Assembly (NCBI GenBank): GCA_956465555.1 | Contig: OY101117.1 | Location: forward strand, 1,054,001 to 1,118,000 | Source: Nitzschia sp. pyKryTriq1 | Lineage: Eukaryota > Bacillariophyta > Bacillariophyceae > Bacillariales > Bacillariaceae | Direction of reading: 5' to 3' | DNA: 64,000 nucleotides | Part shown: positions 51,145 to 61,885 of the stretch, in pieces | Numbering within the stretch: the stretch's first letter is position 1 | Layout: every line of letters starts with the position of its first letter | Made by a program: the position numbers and the translations under genes | The notes under the pieces: model-generated | What the model saw: the letters and a program-made list of their open reading frames with translations, nothing else | Told to the model about the DNA's origin: nothing | The model's database searches: none

Positions 51145-51997
51145 ATGAAGCTCGCCACCATCATCCTTTCCCTTTTTGCCTTTGCCGGCTGCGCCGTTGC
51201 CGACGAGATGCCTGCTGCCCAGGTGATGGGCCACGGTCGCACCGTTGATGTGGACGATGCGGACGCGGTCGCCTCCATGAATCAGTTTGTCGTTGGCGCA
51301 CGCAGTCTGGAAATCACCAACGGTCGCCGTCTCACCTCGGCTCTTGACAAACTGGAAGTCATGATCAAGAATGTTGACTGCTCGGTACGCCAAAATCCTT
51401 CTTCGCTAGCAATCGTGAGGTGGAAAGGCTCGTTTCTCAACTCGCTGTTTCTTTTCTTTTTCTTGATAGGCATGCATCGAAGCTCCTGTACCGGTGGAGA
51501 TTCGCAAGCTCCGTGGAATCAACGACCGTGAGCTGGCCCCTCGACCCGATGTCTTCGTCAGTGCCCTCAACTGTGACAGTTCCGATCCATTCCAGATCTG
51601 GAACCTGCTCGCCCTTGAGCCGACTGGAACTTGGTACCTCATGGAGTCGGTCGAAACGGGCGAATGCATGCAACTCGTCGGCGAGTGCCAACCCAGCGGC
51701 GATCTTTACGACATCGTAACCGGAGACTGCGATCCTACCAACACGAAAGCCTTTTGGGGTTTGTCTGGAATCGGCGAGATTGTCAACTTCGAATGTTTCC
51801 GCAGCAACTGGGAGACCAACACTTTCCTTCATTCCACTCCCGATATCTTCCTTGAGGCCGAGTGCAGCTTCAACAAGGGTGTGGGTACGATTGATTACTT
51901 GGATCTCAGCTCGCACAGCGCTGACAGCGAAGACCAGGCACAGAACTATTGGGTCATCTACCCCAAGACGTTCGGCGACCTTGTGACTCCTCCCTAG
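51145..51997 (+). CDS. Secreted Cys-rich protein, possible beta-trefoil
   Basis: Two exons (51145-51384 and 51470-51997), with an 85-nt phase-0 intron, give 255 aa. MKLATIILSLFAFAGCAVAD is a signal peptide. A short pro-region rich in Asp/Val and Arg follows, then a domain with about eight cysteines and repeated W/G/C patterns (NCDSSDPFQIWNLLALEPTG, ESVETGECMQLVG, GDCDPTNTKAFWGL). The spacing of WYL..ETGEC repeats is like ricin-B/beta-trefoil lectins, but Q-x-W motifs are not clear. No transmembrane helix. It is probably extracellular or in the secretory pathway. Confidence 0.82.
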
Positions 51998-52185
51998 GCT
52001 CTTCCACCTTTTCCGGCTAGCTGTCAATCACGGTGCTCCCAATCACAGCTGTGCCTTTTGTCATTTCGACATCGTCCACCGACGAAAGCTAGATCTTCCC
52101 TTTGTTAGGCTACTCCGGTCGCCGCCTGTTTGTGTAGAATAAGAAGATTACTAGCAGAGAGCACTCCCATACCATTCTCAATTTG

Positions 52186-53820
52186 TCAGCGCAATAGTTC
52201 TTGAAGAGCATCATGATTCATCGATAGTGCCAGCCATAACTGTTCCGAATCATTGTGGATTGGGATTGCTTCAATGCACGCACCAATAGTTGCGACTCGC
52301 AAAGACGGGCACCTTATTTGTTGTAGAGCGGTAGCCCGTCTCATGCAGAGGTTGTGTTGGAGTTGGGGAGCCACCTTCTTGTCCCACACTTGGCGGTCAA
52401 AGGAGAAGGAGTATTCAACGTCGTAGATTCGTCGATTGATGCTCACAAGTCTTGCCAAACTTTCTGTTCGGTGCAACATCGATGACGGGTCATTCCATCC
52501 TGGCGTCGCAATGATAATCTCAAAGAAGAGCTGTTCCAAACTTGGGTGGACAGCAATAGCTGACATGAGTTCATTCCAGCATTCACTCGTGATGTAAAGA
52601 CCATACGAGATGCGCAATTGAGTCAGCCCTCCATTTGTCTTCAAAGCATCCGCAAGAGACCACCAGTCACTCGGTTGAAGCGTATTGCCATCGATGATCA
52701 AACGTTGGAGGTTGTGATTACCACTAAGATGCGAAAGAAACGTATTCCAATTCCAAGGATCACGAAAGATTCTCCGTCCAAGGTACAAAGGGGACGATAG
52801 GGCCAGCCCCCGAGGGCCGACGCCCGTCGCGACACTCTTGACCAGCGAGGCACCTCCATCGGCAAGTTTCACATGGCGAAGCTCGAGATTACGGAGTGGT
52901 AGCTCTCCAAGAAGCTGACAAACAGGTATTTCCACAAGGCCTTCACACAAACTAAGCTCTTCCAGCCGTTCCAAATCCAAAATTGTCAAGAAGGATAGCC
53001 AGTCCTCTGCGCTCTCAAAGACTTCTTGTCCATAGGACGCGCCCGAATCACCAAAGCACAAGGTGAGTTTGACAGGACCACAGTCTTCCACTTTTTTCAT
53101 ATCAGGAGGCAATTTCAGCCTACAATGACTTAGTTTGAGGCGATACTTGGCGTCGTAGGACAGGAGCAGGCGCATTTGTTCCTCTGAAAAAGAGTAGAAA
53201 CTCAATTCGACCTCCCATGTTACATTTCGCAACAATTTGGTAATAAGAATCAATGAAAAGGGGCAAGCAAAGAGTGGCGGCTTATGTCGAAATTTGTCAT
53301 GAAAGGGGCCACATGAAAGCTGGATCTTCGAAAAGCGACTTGCATCTGGGAGGTCCACCATATACTCCAGGCAACTCAGTGCATAGTCATCGCATCTCGC
53401 ATGGAAACTTAGAGAGAAAGCGTCCCCCGGCGCCAACGTCAATTCAATATTGAGGATGGGCGATTGCTCGAGTGAACGTGACGAAACTAAGTGAAATGAT
53501 GTGTCTGCGGTCGTTTTCGATTCTGCTTTCGGGTCTGAAATGAGACTGTTCGATAGGGATAAATCAGAATTTTTCGGCCATTGAAATCGGAGGGCATGAT
53601 GTTTCTCAACAGTTTGAAGCAATTCCACTAGATCAGTCAGACAGGATGGCAAGGGTAATGACTGACTGGTTTCTTCCGTGTCATTTCTTCGACTTCGGTT
53701 CTCGTCACGCGTTCTGTTTGTCGGTATCAGAAAGCAAGCTGCAGAACCATTATGATGATGATCATCATCGTCCCCACACTGTTCTGTCTGGTGACAAAGG
53801 TCTCCATTTTCGCTTGCCAT
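52186..53820 (-). CDS. Leucine-rich repeat (RNI-like) protein
   Basis: Single exon, 544 aa. The N-terminus is disordered with a His/Asp run (GDDDDHHHNGS). From about residue 230 there are irregular leucine-rich repeats: DLERLEELSLCEGL, PLRNLELRHVKLADGGASLV, NHNLQRLIIDGNTLQPSDWW, NGGLTQLRISYGLYITSECW, HPSLEQLFFEII. They resemble ribonuclease-inhibitor-like repeats common in large diatom gene families. No F-box, kinase or membrane segment is visible. Likely a cytosolic protein-interaction scaffold of unknown role. Confidence 0.8.
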   Translation of the reverse strand: MASENGDLCHQTEQCGDDDDHHHNGSAACFLIPTNRTRDENRSRRNDTEETSQSLPLPSCLTDLVELLQTVEKHHALRFQWPKNSDLSLSNSLISDPKAESKTTADTSFHLVSSRSLEQSPILNIELTLAPGDAFSLSFHARCDDYALSCLEYMVDLPDASRFSKIQLSCGPFHDKFRHKPPLFACPFSLILITKLLRNVTWEVELSFYSFSEEQMRLLLSYDAKYRLKLSHCRLKLPPDMKKVEDCGPVKLTLCFGDSGASYGQEVFESAEDWLSFLTILDLERLEELSLCEGLVEIPVCQLLGELPLRNLELRHVKLADGGASLVKSVATGVGPRGLALSSPLYLGRRIFRDPWNWNTFLSHLSGNHNLQRLIIDGNTLQPSDWWSLADALKTNGGLTQLRISYGLYITSECWNELMSAIAVHPSLEQLFFEIIIATPGWNDPSSMLHRTESLARLVSINRRIYDVEYSFSFDRQVWDKKVAPQLQHNLCMRRATALQQIRCPSLRVATIGACIEAIPIHNDSEQLWLALSMNHDALQELLR

Positions 53821-54359
53821 TGCGCCTAGTTCGACTCCAGTAGAAATGTTTGCCGGTAGTTGTGCCCTCTACTTTGGAAAAAATGCAAAAGCTTGGACAT
53901 TAGGAACCATGTCGAAGGAAAGAAGAGAGAATGAACAAGCAAGAAAAAATGACGCCACCAGAGAATGACACCACGTCATGTTATTTTTTCGCGCGCTTTT
54001 ATCCCGACGGGCCGGCGGAGAGACTGTACAAGTACCAGGTACTGGTACACGTACCGGTTCATACCGGTACAGTACACGTACCGGTACCAGTACACACTGC
54101 CGGGAAACATCAAATCATGATAGACGGACAAACGACAAACCCCTTCGTTTTGTCGCCTGTCCATCGACCGCCATTGACACGATCAGCGAGCATGGATTGC
54201 GAAGACGTGCCCCGAAACCAATGAAAACTCAACAAAACCGCGGGGCCAGGCACCAACCATTCCGCGGGTGCCATCGTGGATCATCCGTGGTGGCGATCCT
54301 TCCCATTTCTTATCCAAACCTTACATTTCCTTCACAACCAAGGAATCCATATCATCACC
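53821..54359. other. Divergent intergenic region (LRR / SURF6)
   Basis: Holds a dense GTAC cluster and the short SURF6 leader. Confidence 0.6.
54027..54095. repeat. GTAC-rich palindromic cluster
   Basis: AAGTACCAGGTACTGGTAC, GTACCGGTTCATACCGGTAC and similar, about 265 bp upstream of SURF6. Confidence 0.75.
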
Positions 54360-55523
54360 ATGGCGCCTAAGAGTATCTCCCCCGAGCAACTTTTGCACGA
54401 GTTGCAAAGCGACAATGCGTTCTTTGATGAGCTAGTAGACATGATTCCAGCCAAGTTGTACGTTGCCGGAAATTCTGGCGACGATTTCAACCCAAAGTAC
54501 TACAAAGGTCAAGCGAAAGAATCCAAAGAAGCCCGACGAGCCAAGAGTAAACAAGCCAAGCGAGCCAAGTTGGATCCCTCGCTTGCGGAGACTACAACGC
54601 AACTCAAGAAACGATTGGAAGGGGGGGAGAGCAGCGATGCGCCTCGTCTCGCCATGCCAGCTCCTGTTACTCCCGAACCCGAACAAACCGATAAATCCGC
54701 CGCTCTTCCACCTGCTGCCACTGCACACACTGGCCTGTCGCGCATTGAAGCTCTTCGGGCCAAACTCCACGCGAAGCTTGCTGAGAAACGAGGACAGCGA
54801 CCCGCGGATCCCAATACTGTGAGCAAACGAGCCGCTCGAAGGGCTGAGAAGAAGAAACGTCAAGAAGATGCTGCAAATCGGAAGAAAAAGGCTCATACCC
54901 AAGCGGATTCATCCAATGGTAAAAAGTACACGGTGGGAGGCGCTGCTCAGGGGAATGATGATCCTGCTGCAGATCTAGCTCAACTGGACTTTGGACGATT
55001 GGCTGGATTGAACAGACCTTCTGCATCGAACTACCAAAAGACCAACAAGTCCCTAGCAAACATGGGCAAAACCAAGAACCTGCAGAAGATGCTTGCAGAT
55101 GCGGAAGCTAAGCGTGAACGCTTGGAAGAGTTGAAACAGTCTCAAAAAGAGGAAGACAAGAAAAAGGCTGCTAACATTGTATGGGGTGATACTATCAAGG
55201 AAGCATCAGGCGACCGTGTCAAGGATGACCCTGCCAAGTTGAAGAAGGCGCTCAAGAGACAGGCTACAAAGAAGGCTAAATCTTCAAAGGCTTGGAAGTC
55301 GAGAATGGACCAAACTCAGCAAAAGATAGGTGAACGACAGAAGATCCGTCAGCACAATCTTTCTAAACGCAAGCAAGGTGGCGCTGCGGGTGCCAACTTG
55401 AGCAGTAAGCGCATTGTCACGGACGAGGACAAGGCCAAGGCCAAGCAAGGAGGACGCGGTGGAAGAGCTGGATTTGAGGGGCGCAAGCAGGAGTTTTTGA
55501 ACAACAAGAAAACCTCTCAGTAA
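54360..55523 (+). CDS. SURF6: SURF6/RRP14 ribosome biogenesis protein
   Basis: Single exon, 387 aa from the ATG in CACCATGGCG. Nucleolar, highly basic. The N-terminus (LLHELQSDNAFFDELVDMIP, AKLYV, FNPKYYKGQAKESKEARR) and the C-terminal signature (GDRVKDDPAKLKKALKRQAT, then SSKAWKSRMDQTQQK and RQKIRQHNLSKRK) match SURF6/Rrp14, a nucleolar factor for 18S and 25S rRNA processing. The Gly/Arg/Lys-rich end (GGRGGRAGFEGRK) is typical. All family landmarks are present. Confidence 0.93.
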   Translation: MAPKSISPEQLLHELQSDNAFFDELVDMIPAKLYVAGNSGDDFNPKYYKGQAKESKEARRAKSKQAKRAKLDPSLAETTTQLKKRLEGGESSDAPRLAMPAPVTPEPEQTDKSAALPPAATAHTGLSRIEALRAKLHAKLAEKRGQRPADPNTVSKRAARRAEKKKRQEDAANRKKKAHTQADSSNGKKYTVGGAAQGNDDPAADLAQLDFGRLAGLNRPSASNYQKTNKSLANMGKTKNLQKMLADAEAKRERLEELKQSQKEEDKKKAANIVWGDTIKEASGDRVKDDPAKLKKALKRQATKKAKSSKAWKSRMDQTQQKIGERQKIRQHNLSKRKQGGAAGANLSSKRIVTDEDKAKAKQGGRGGRAGFEGRKQEFLNNKKTSQ

Positions 55524-55572
55524 TCATGAGTTAGATTCCACGTTCATGCCGTATCGGTAGTACAAGTAGTGT

Positions 55573-56166
55573 TTACAAAGTATCATATCGTTCTTCCACG
55601 ACTACCCCAGATACGAGCATTTTCATTTCACCAGTAGAACTGTTAGATGGTACAACAATCTCATGGATCTCATGTGGAGCCACATGAAGGAACGTTCCAG
55701 GCTCCACTTGCGTATCCTTTCCGTCAATAGTGAAAACACCAGTGCCCTCAAGAATGTAGAAGAACTCATGCATGGTCGAGTGTTGATGGGGCGCCACTCG
55801 TTGCCCTGGAAGCAAAGTCGCAACCGAATACCCGGCGACATTCGGAATAAGAAAGGGTTCCAGGAATTGCTGTTTTGTAATTTGTCGTCCATTGTCATCT
55901 TTATGAGAAGTATTTCGAAGCGGGGTATCTGATAAACGATGGATGGAACCGGATAATATTATTTTTCGAACTGATTTCCTACTGCTTGGTCGGTCCCCCA
56001 GGAACAGCCGACTCCCAACGAGTTGGGCTCCAAGAGCCATTCCAAAAATAAACGTAATTATCAACACTGATATTCTGGCACATGTAGTATCATGATCGAA
56101 AACACGCGATTGTTTCGTGCCGGAAATCAAACTGATCCTTCGAGTTTCCGATGAGAGGGCCACCAT
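55573..56166 (-). CDS. Membrane-anchored cupin-domain protein
   Basis: Single exon, 197 aa from the first ATG (a GTG lies 14 codons upstream). A transmembrane helix at about residues 30-50 (RISVLIITFIFGMALGAQLV) precedes a single cupin_2 barrel: SVATLLPGQRVAPHQHSTMH with two likely metal-binding His, then EFFYILEGTGVFTIDGKDTQ and the second motif PGTFLHVAPHEIHEI. Metal ligands His, His, Glu and His are all present, so it may be catalytic. The reaction is unknown. Tail-to-tail with SURF6, 49 bp apart. Confidence 0.85.
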   Translation of the reverse strand: MVALSSETRRISLISGTKQSRVFDHDTTCARISVLIITFIFGMALGAQLVGSRLFLGDRPSSRKSVRKIILSGSIHRLSDTPLRNTSHKDDNGRQITKQQFLEPFLIPNVAGYSVATLLPGQRVAPHQHSTMHEFFYILEGTGVFTIDGKDTQVEPGTFLHVAPHEIHEIVVPSNSSTGEMKMLVSGVVVEERYDTL

Positions 56167-56823
56167 TGGTAGAAATTGGCGAGTCGTCGACGACGCTGAT
56201 AATAACACAGATGATGGACGAGGACGATAATCGGCAGATTCTTGTGGGGAAAAGTAAATGGCTGTGCACTTCTTTCAATCCAAAGTGGAAGTCGGGAGAG
56301 CCGACGCAGATAAGATATGGAAGATGCGGTTGTCATTTGTCATCGTTGCGGCTGCTGTCGGCTGGAAGTTCTCTGCTATGGAGAAAATCTTTGTTTCGGC
56401 AGAGCAGTCACGAGCGCGACCCAGGTTGCCGTTTGCCTTACTTATGTACGGTTTCTATGCAAGTATAAAATACTGGTACAGTACTGGACCGATACCGGTA
56501 CTGATGTACAAGGACTGGTTTCTGGTACCAGTTCCGGTACCTGGTACGAGTTTATTTTCCAGCGTTCTGGCATGACGTAGGTCCATGTAGCCCTGGTACA
56601 AACGCCCGAATCACGAACACGAGTCCTGCCGCGCAATCATGATGAAAGAATTTCTTCCGCGATCGCCATCACGACAATGACAACAAACTCCCACCGACGA
56701 CGGTGTGATAGAAGCATAGCATCCACTACTTCTCTAGCGAGTACTTTTTGACTATTATTGAACATTTCATCTAAACATACACCTTAGAAGGCATTCGTCG
56801 AAAAAAAGTCAAAAATCCGTGCA
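56167..56823. other. Intergenic
   Basis: Contains a GTAC cluster (56470-56549). No gene supported. Confidence 0.6.
56470..56549. repeat. GTAC-rich palindromic cluster
   Basis: TACTGGTACAGTACTGG, GATACCGGTACTG and GTTCCGGTACCTGGTAC words. Confidence 0.7.
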
Positions 56824-58073
56824 ATGGTGGTTACGAACGAGCTACTTGCAGCTGCGGTGCGGGATCTTCGCGAATCCGACGCGCCCTGCCATGACAAATG
56901 GTACACTTTGGACGCATTGAAGACTATTCTACAGCTGTACTACGACTTTGATGGTAACTTTGATTTCTCTACTAAGACATTACAGAAAGCTATAGAGACT
57001 CTTGGTCCAGTCGGCTCCACAGTCGCAGGCGGAAATGCAACTGGGATCCACTTGCGAACGAAGCGATGGGCAAGATGAGAACATTTTCTACCAGTATTTG
57101 TTTTCATCTAAATCCTGGTACGGCCCCAATGGAGAGGCCAAATTGTTTCCGAAATCGCAGGGCGAAGCAGTCATGATATCTGCCTTCGTCGGCGATCAAA
57201 TTGGTTTCAACACCAAAATGACCCAGGCGCCAGTGGACGAAGTAAATACGCGATTCCGAGACGGCAAAGACTATGTCAGTACAGAATCAGCGGAACACTT
57301 GAATGGGAATACGAAGAAGAAAAAACTTACCTTGGATATGTTCGACAAAGACATGTCCACCTCGCCGTTCCTCTTCATGTTTCGCTTTGGTTGGTGGGTA
57401 CTGGACCCACCATCACATGAAACTCCAGTTGGAGGATCTGGTTGATTGTTTGGTTGTTATGTTCCCTGGCCATGATGTGGTGGCACTGTTCGACCAATCG
57501 TCTGGGCACACTGCTAAACGAAAAGATGCACTCAACGCAGCAACGATGAACGTGAGTTTTGGCGGCAGCAGGACTGAGCACATGCGCCCATCATTACTTA
57601 CCGCGGCAGAATTTGGTACCGTTGGAGAAGGCATCTATCAACCTGGGGATGTACAGCATATGCAGTTCCCCAAGATCGAAGATTGTACTGAAGCCGACGG
57701 TCCAGTGGGAATGGATGCCGCAACTCGGCTCGCCACAAGAGAAGACCACTACGAGGCCAAAACCGAAGAGAGAGACAAGACTCCCAAAGAGCTCAAGCTC
57801 GAATTGCTTGTAAAGAGAGCAATTCCCAATGCTACTGCACGTATCACGAAGCAGCGTCTCCTCGAGCTTGCCCAACAACACCATGTCTCGCCAACCAAAA
57901 CCATCTCAAACGTCAAGCAAAGAGAAAAGTACAATCATGAGTTAGTGGACGAAATCACTCGTGCAGGTACTCGTCTTGATAATCGTGCTTACCGGAAACG
58001 CGAGCTGCAAGAAATTGCGACAAGGCTGCAGATCGACATTCAGATTTCCGAACTGAAAGTTGTCATTTGTTGA
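56824..58073 (+). mobile_element. Decayed DDE endonuclease/transposase of a DNA transposon
   Basis: Three overlapping frames carry one protein. Frame one (56824-57078) encodes an N-terminal helical region. Frame two (57002-57445) has NIFYQYLFSSKSWYGPNGEA and AVMISAFVGDQIGFN. Frame three (from about 57385) has GGYWTHHHMKLQLEDLVDCL, VVALFDQSSGHTAKRKDALN, MNVSFGGS and MQFPKIEDC. The FDQSSGH plus M-x(2,3)-GG blocks match a large family of fungal and protist DDE-type endonucleases. At least two frameshifts make it non-functional as it stands. No terminal inverted repeats or target duplications were found. The C-terminal ~100 residues are basic, SAP-like. Confidence 0.75.
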
Positions 58074-58630
58074 AGGTAGAAGATGTGATGATGTGGTGAT
58101 GATCTTGTTGATGTTGTGCTTCATTTTTTTCGATTTTACGACTACAAAAAGGGTGCTAACTTAGTTACAAAGGGTTCTAATTTAGTGCTTATTTGGTTTT
58201 GTACCAGGCCTACGTGATGTCGGAGTCGTGAAAAATAAACTCGTACCATTCTACGGGTACGTGATGGGTCCGTAAAAATACACGTATGGAGTACAGACCC
58301 AAATGGATCTTTGAAAAATCTTCGTCAAAATCGACCATGGCCGATGATGATGAGCGAGATGAACATCACGCACTTTCACCATTGCACTGCACTCGTACAA
58401 GCACACATCTACATCCTTATCATATAGCAGTCAATCCGGAGGGAATGGGGCTCCGACCAAATCGTATTCGATATGCTTGCATCCGAAGGTGTATCGCCCC
58501 CCAAAGTTTCCGATTTGATCCCTGGAGCAACTCAGGTGATTGCAGCTACCAAACCCAAACTAGGGAGATAACAACGTAGCTAAGAGAAACATGCTATCTT
58601 GAGATGATCCTTCCCGTCGCAAGTGTTACA
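58074..58630. other. Intergenic
   Basis: Flank of the transposase relic. No gene supported. Confidence 0.55.
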
Positions 58631-59938
58631 TCATGTAGAACTTGTTTCTGCTGTTGTTTCCTGAGGTGTGAGCCCGGGGCTAAAGTACTGAAAAAACGCA
58701 GGACCAGCACCACTCATTTCCATGCACATGAGAACGCACTCGAACATGATCAAGATGATAATGATCCACTCCAAAGAGTTGCTCTTTTGATGAGCCATCA
58801 CCTCCAAGAAGAACTTTGCATTTTGCTGAATCAAGTTGAGCTTGAATTCGATGTGCTCGAATCGTTGATCGATATCAAACTCTTCTTTCATCCCGTCATG
58901 GATATCTTCATATTGTGATAAATTCCACGCTGTATCAGATCTATCTTTCAGACCCACTTTACTGACCATCTCGATGAAGATACTATTGTTGCGGGCAACC
59001 GCTCCAAACATTTGATCACGGTCCGCGGTCGTCAACGCGCCTTCACCATTTGTCACTTTATCGTTAATGGTTTCGAAGTTTGCCAAAAGCTCATCGACAG
59101 TATCATTGTAGGAATCCAACGCCACACTTTGAGCCATGACGTTGGAAATGACATCGACAGATTTGAGATTCAATTCTTGAACCACACAATATTCGCCCGT
59201 CACGACGTCATCGTCTTCAGATATCTCTGGCTGGACATGGACACAAAAATTCTCCTTCCGTTCATTGCCCGATAAGTAGGGGTCTTTGCCACACTGTTTT
59301 ATCCGCCATAACAAATCAGCCATGTCTCGAGGACTGACATTGAAAAAGACAATAGAGCCAAACCGAAAGACAGCCACAAATCTTGCAGATTGTTTTTCGT
59401 CACCAAAGTTCTGTTCGGGAGGAAGTTGGACAACGACACTCAAACGTTCTATCATTCGTCGAACCCCTCGCGTGGCAAAAACTTTCGATATAACCTGAGC
59501 AAGGTCGACGGATTGTGCAACGTGGACGGCCTGTACTGGATACGATCCATATTCTTGACCAGTTCTGCCCTCAGAGGATTGAACGACCAGTCGACGTGGT
59601 GTCGGTGCTGGAGATTTTCGAACTTGGGGCAACCTTGCTGCCCCACCAGTGCTGCTGCTGTTGCCTCGAAAATTTCGAAAAGGTCGGCTCCGAACAGGAG
59701 GCTCCACAATAATCCGTCGACCTGGCCGCTCATTTCGTATAGATGATAATATTTCCTGCATCGATTGTGGCGACTTGATGTCGTCGGAAGGTGGAGAACC
59801 CTCATTGTTGTTCCCGACACTACTCAAAGACCGGGTAGTCGTCAAAACGCGAGTTTCATTACAGGCATGACCGAAACCGAAAGGCCTGCTTCTTCGCACT
59901 ATTGTGCTGAAGAGGCGACAACTTCGTAAGTTCATCAT
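58631..59938 (-). CDS. RMD1/RMND1-like DUF155 mitochondrial protein
   Basis: Single exon. The start at 59938 gives 435 aa with a mitochondrial presequence (MMNLRSCRLFSTIVRRSRPF); an upstream ATG at 60040 would add 34 residues before it. The DUF155 core begins near VARRVRRMIERL-type helices and strand FVAVFRFGSIVFFNV. It includes VQELNLKSVDVISNVMAQSV, ALDSYNDTVDELLANFE and the C-terminal helix pair EFKLNLIQQNAKFFLEVMAH then SLEWIIIILIMFECVLM, a membrane segment. Human RMND1 supports mitochondrial translation; yeast relatives are RMD1 and SIF2/RMD8. Presumably an inner-membrane-associated protein. Confidence 0.9.
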   Translation of the reverse strand: MMNLRSCRLFSTIVRRSRPFGFGHACNETRVLTTTRSLSSVGNNNEGSPPSDDIKSPQSMQEILSSIRNERPGRRIIVEPPVRSRPFRNFRGNSSSTGGAARLPQVRKSPAPTPRRLVVQSSEGRTGQEYGSYPVQAVHVAQSVDLAQVISKVFATRGVRRMIERLSVVVQLPPEQNFGDEKQSARFVAVFRFGSIVFFNVSPRDMADLLWRIKQCGKDPYLSGNERKENFCVHVQPEISEDDDVVTGEYCVVQELNLKSVDVISNVMAQSVALDSYNDTVDELLANFETINDKVTNGEGALTTADRDQMFGAVARNNSIFIEMVSKVGLKDRSDTAWNLSQYEDIHDGMKEEFDIDQRFEHIEFKLNLIQQNAKFFLEVMAHQKSNSLEWIIIILIMFECVLMCMEMSGAGPAFFQYFSPGLTPQETTAETSST

Positions 59939-60507
59939 TTTGATCCAAAGCTTTTCTGAACTGCGATATAGGTATGACACTTCGTTGCGAGTTGCGACCC
60001 TTGCATCTTCCAACACCATCGCACACCATCTTGGTACCATACCATACTCGTTCGAGGTACCGGTAGACTAGTAGCGATAGCAGTGATGTGGACTATTACC
60101 GGTACATATTGGCGGCAGTTTTCTGTGGTCTTTATTGAGATGCACACGTATTACCCCCGTGTAAATGCGATTCATCACAGAGGCTTTTCTTTATAATATT
60201 TTTGAGATGCACCTGTGACCTGTCACTCTAGATTCACTAAGGGGTGTTGGGTGTCGCAACTTCTGCAGCGGGCCGTACAGACGGAGAGACGGCGAAATGC
60301 AAGGCGGAAGAATGAATATCAATGGAACGTGATGGAACCAAGATGGAACGAAGCAAGTTTTTGATCGCTTTGGTCGATGCGTAGATTTTTGTCTTCTTTC
60401 GTTCTGACAATAAATACCAACGATTTGCTGATGATGGCTGTCTATTCTGTCTTTTCCATACTTTCTTTTTCGTCCTCTAACCAGAGTAGCCTAGATGCTT
60501 ACGACTC
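59939..60507. other. Divergent intergenic region
   Basis: Holds GTAC-rich sequence (60031-60106) and the FkbM promoter. No gene supported. Confidence 0.6.
60031..60106. repeat. GTAC-rich palindromic cluster
   Basis: GGTACCATACCATAC, GAGGTACCGGTAG and TTACCGGTACAT, about 100 bp upstream of the DUF155 start. Confidence 0.6.
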
Positions 60508-61845
60508 ATGGTCTCTATCCATAAAGGCCCCGGTGCGTCGAAACAAGGATCGGTCTCATCCTATTTTTTGGTCGTCTTGATCCTTGTATTGTTGGTGCTC
60601 TCTGGCTTTGCCCCAACCAACGACTTCTTGGCATCCAGTCCTCCCCTGACTCTCGACAGTGCTACCATTCAGGATGTTTTGGCTTTAGACCCGGAAGCGA
60701 GAGCGATGAGGATATGGAAACTGCAACTTCAAACGGCATGTCAACAGTTTTTACACAGCATCTCCAGTGGAAATAATATCACTCAAGCCCATTTGAAGCG
60801 CAAGGCACAAATGGAGTCCGAGGCCTTGGGAAGAATGTCGATCCCTGATCCGACGACGATCCTCACGACACAGAGAGGAGGGAACAGACCCAAGTACCAA
60901 TACTGTAATCATGTATTCATCGATTTGGGAACCAACCGTGGCGATTCCATCGGATGCGCGGTGGATGCTTCTTTAGATGTTTGCTCGGCTCCATTTGTCG
61001 AGAAAGATCCAAGCCTTCGACCTGCCTATCGTGTCAGCCTTGATTTTCCTCGACTGCACCTCGACGTCCAAGACCTTCGTGTAGCTGGAAGCGGTAGTCA
61101 AGGGCTCTCATTATTGCGCCTCTTACAAAATCACTTTGAGAAACCAGGCATGGAATCGGTGTGCGTGTATGGCATGGAGGGTAATCCGTACTTTACAGAG
61201 CATCTGCAACAGATGGAAGGATTCATCGATGCCATGCGGCCGCGACCACTCAAGCATTTGCACATCCATACCGAGACAGTTGTAACATCACAGGATGGAC
61301 CCACATCACTATTTATTGACCAATACTCGGAGAAAAACCATGTAAGTCACTGATTCCATCGATGGGTTTGCGATCGTAACTTTCTCGGTGCTTGCTCATA
61401 CATTCAGCGAGTACTATTCTACTAGTTTTGGGGATCTAGTGTACTTCAGAGTATGCCAGACATCCGACGAACGACAAGGCAGAACAATGGGACGATGGTC
61501 AAGGCAAATGTTGATGGCATCTCTCTGAGTACGTTGCTCAGAAAGACACTGCAGCCGTTTCGACCTGGAACGTTCACCACATCCAAGCAGAGCGGCGGCT
61601 CGCTTTTGGTGAAAATGGACATCGAGGGGGCAGAGTTTGGAGTTCTGAAAGAGTTAGCTGCGTCTCAGATATTGTGCGAGTACACCAAGATGGGCAATAA
61701 TGCGACTTTGGTAGTGGAATTCCACCAGCATTTGATCAAAGATCGCAGCGAGAAGCAAGCCGCCGTTGCTGGTCTAAAAGACGCAAAAGAAAAGCTCAGA
61801 AATTGTGGTGTCAAGTTTCGTAATCTTCCCAATTTTTGGACGTGA
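60508..61845 (+). CDS. FkbM-family methyltransferase, type II membrane
   Basis: Two exons (60508-61341 and 61426-61845), with an 84-nt phase-0 intron, give 417 aa. A signal anchor at about residues 18-37 (SYFLVVLILVLLVLSGFAP) predicts a Golgi/ER luminal enzyme. SAM-binding motif I is HVFIDLGTNRGDSIG; VCVYGMEGNPYFTEHL is a second conserved block. The splice join gives NHFWGSSVLQ, then SLLVKMDIEGAEFGVLKELA, the FkbM signature. A possible earlier acceptor at 61406 would change only a few residues but introduces a stop. The substrate is likely a sugar or lipid hydroxyl in the secretory pathway. Confidence 0.9.
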
Positions 61846-61885
61846 TCAAGTGCAGAGACGACAAGAGTATTCTTTGTGTTATTGC

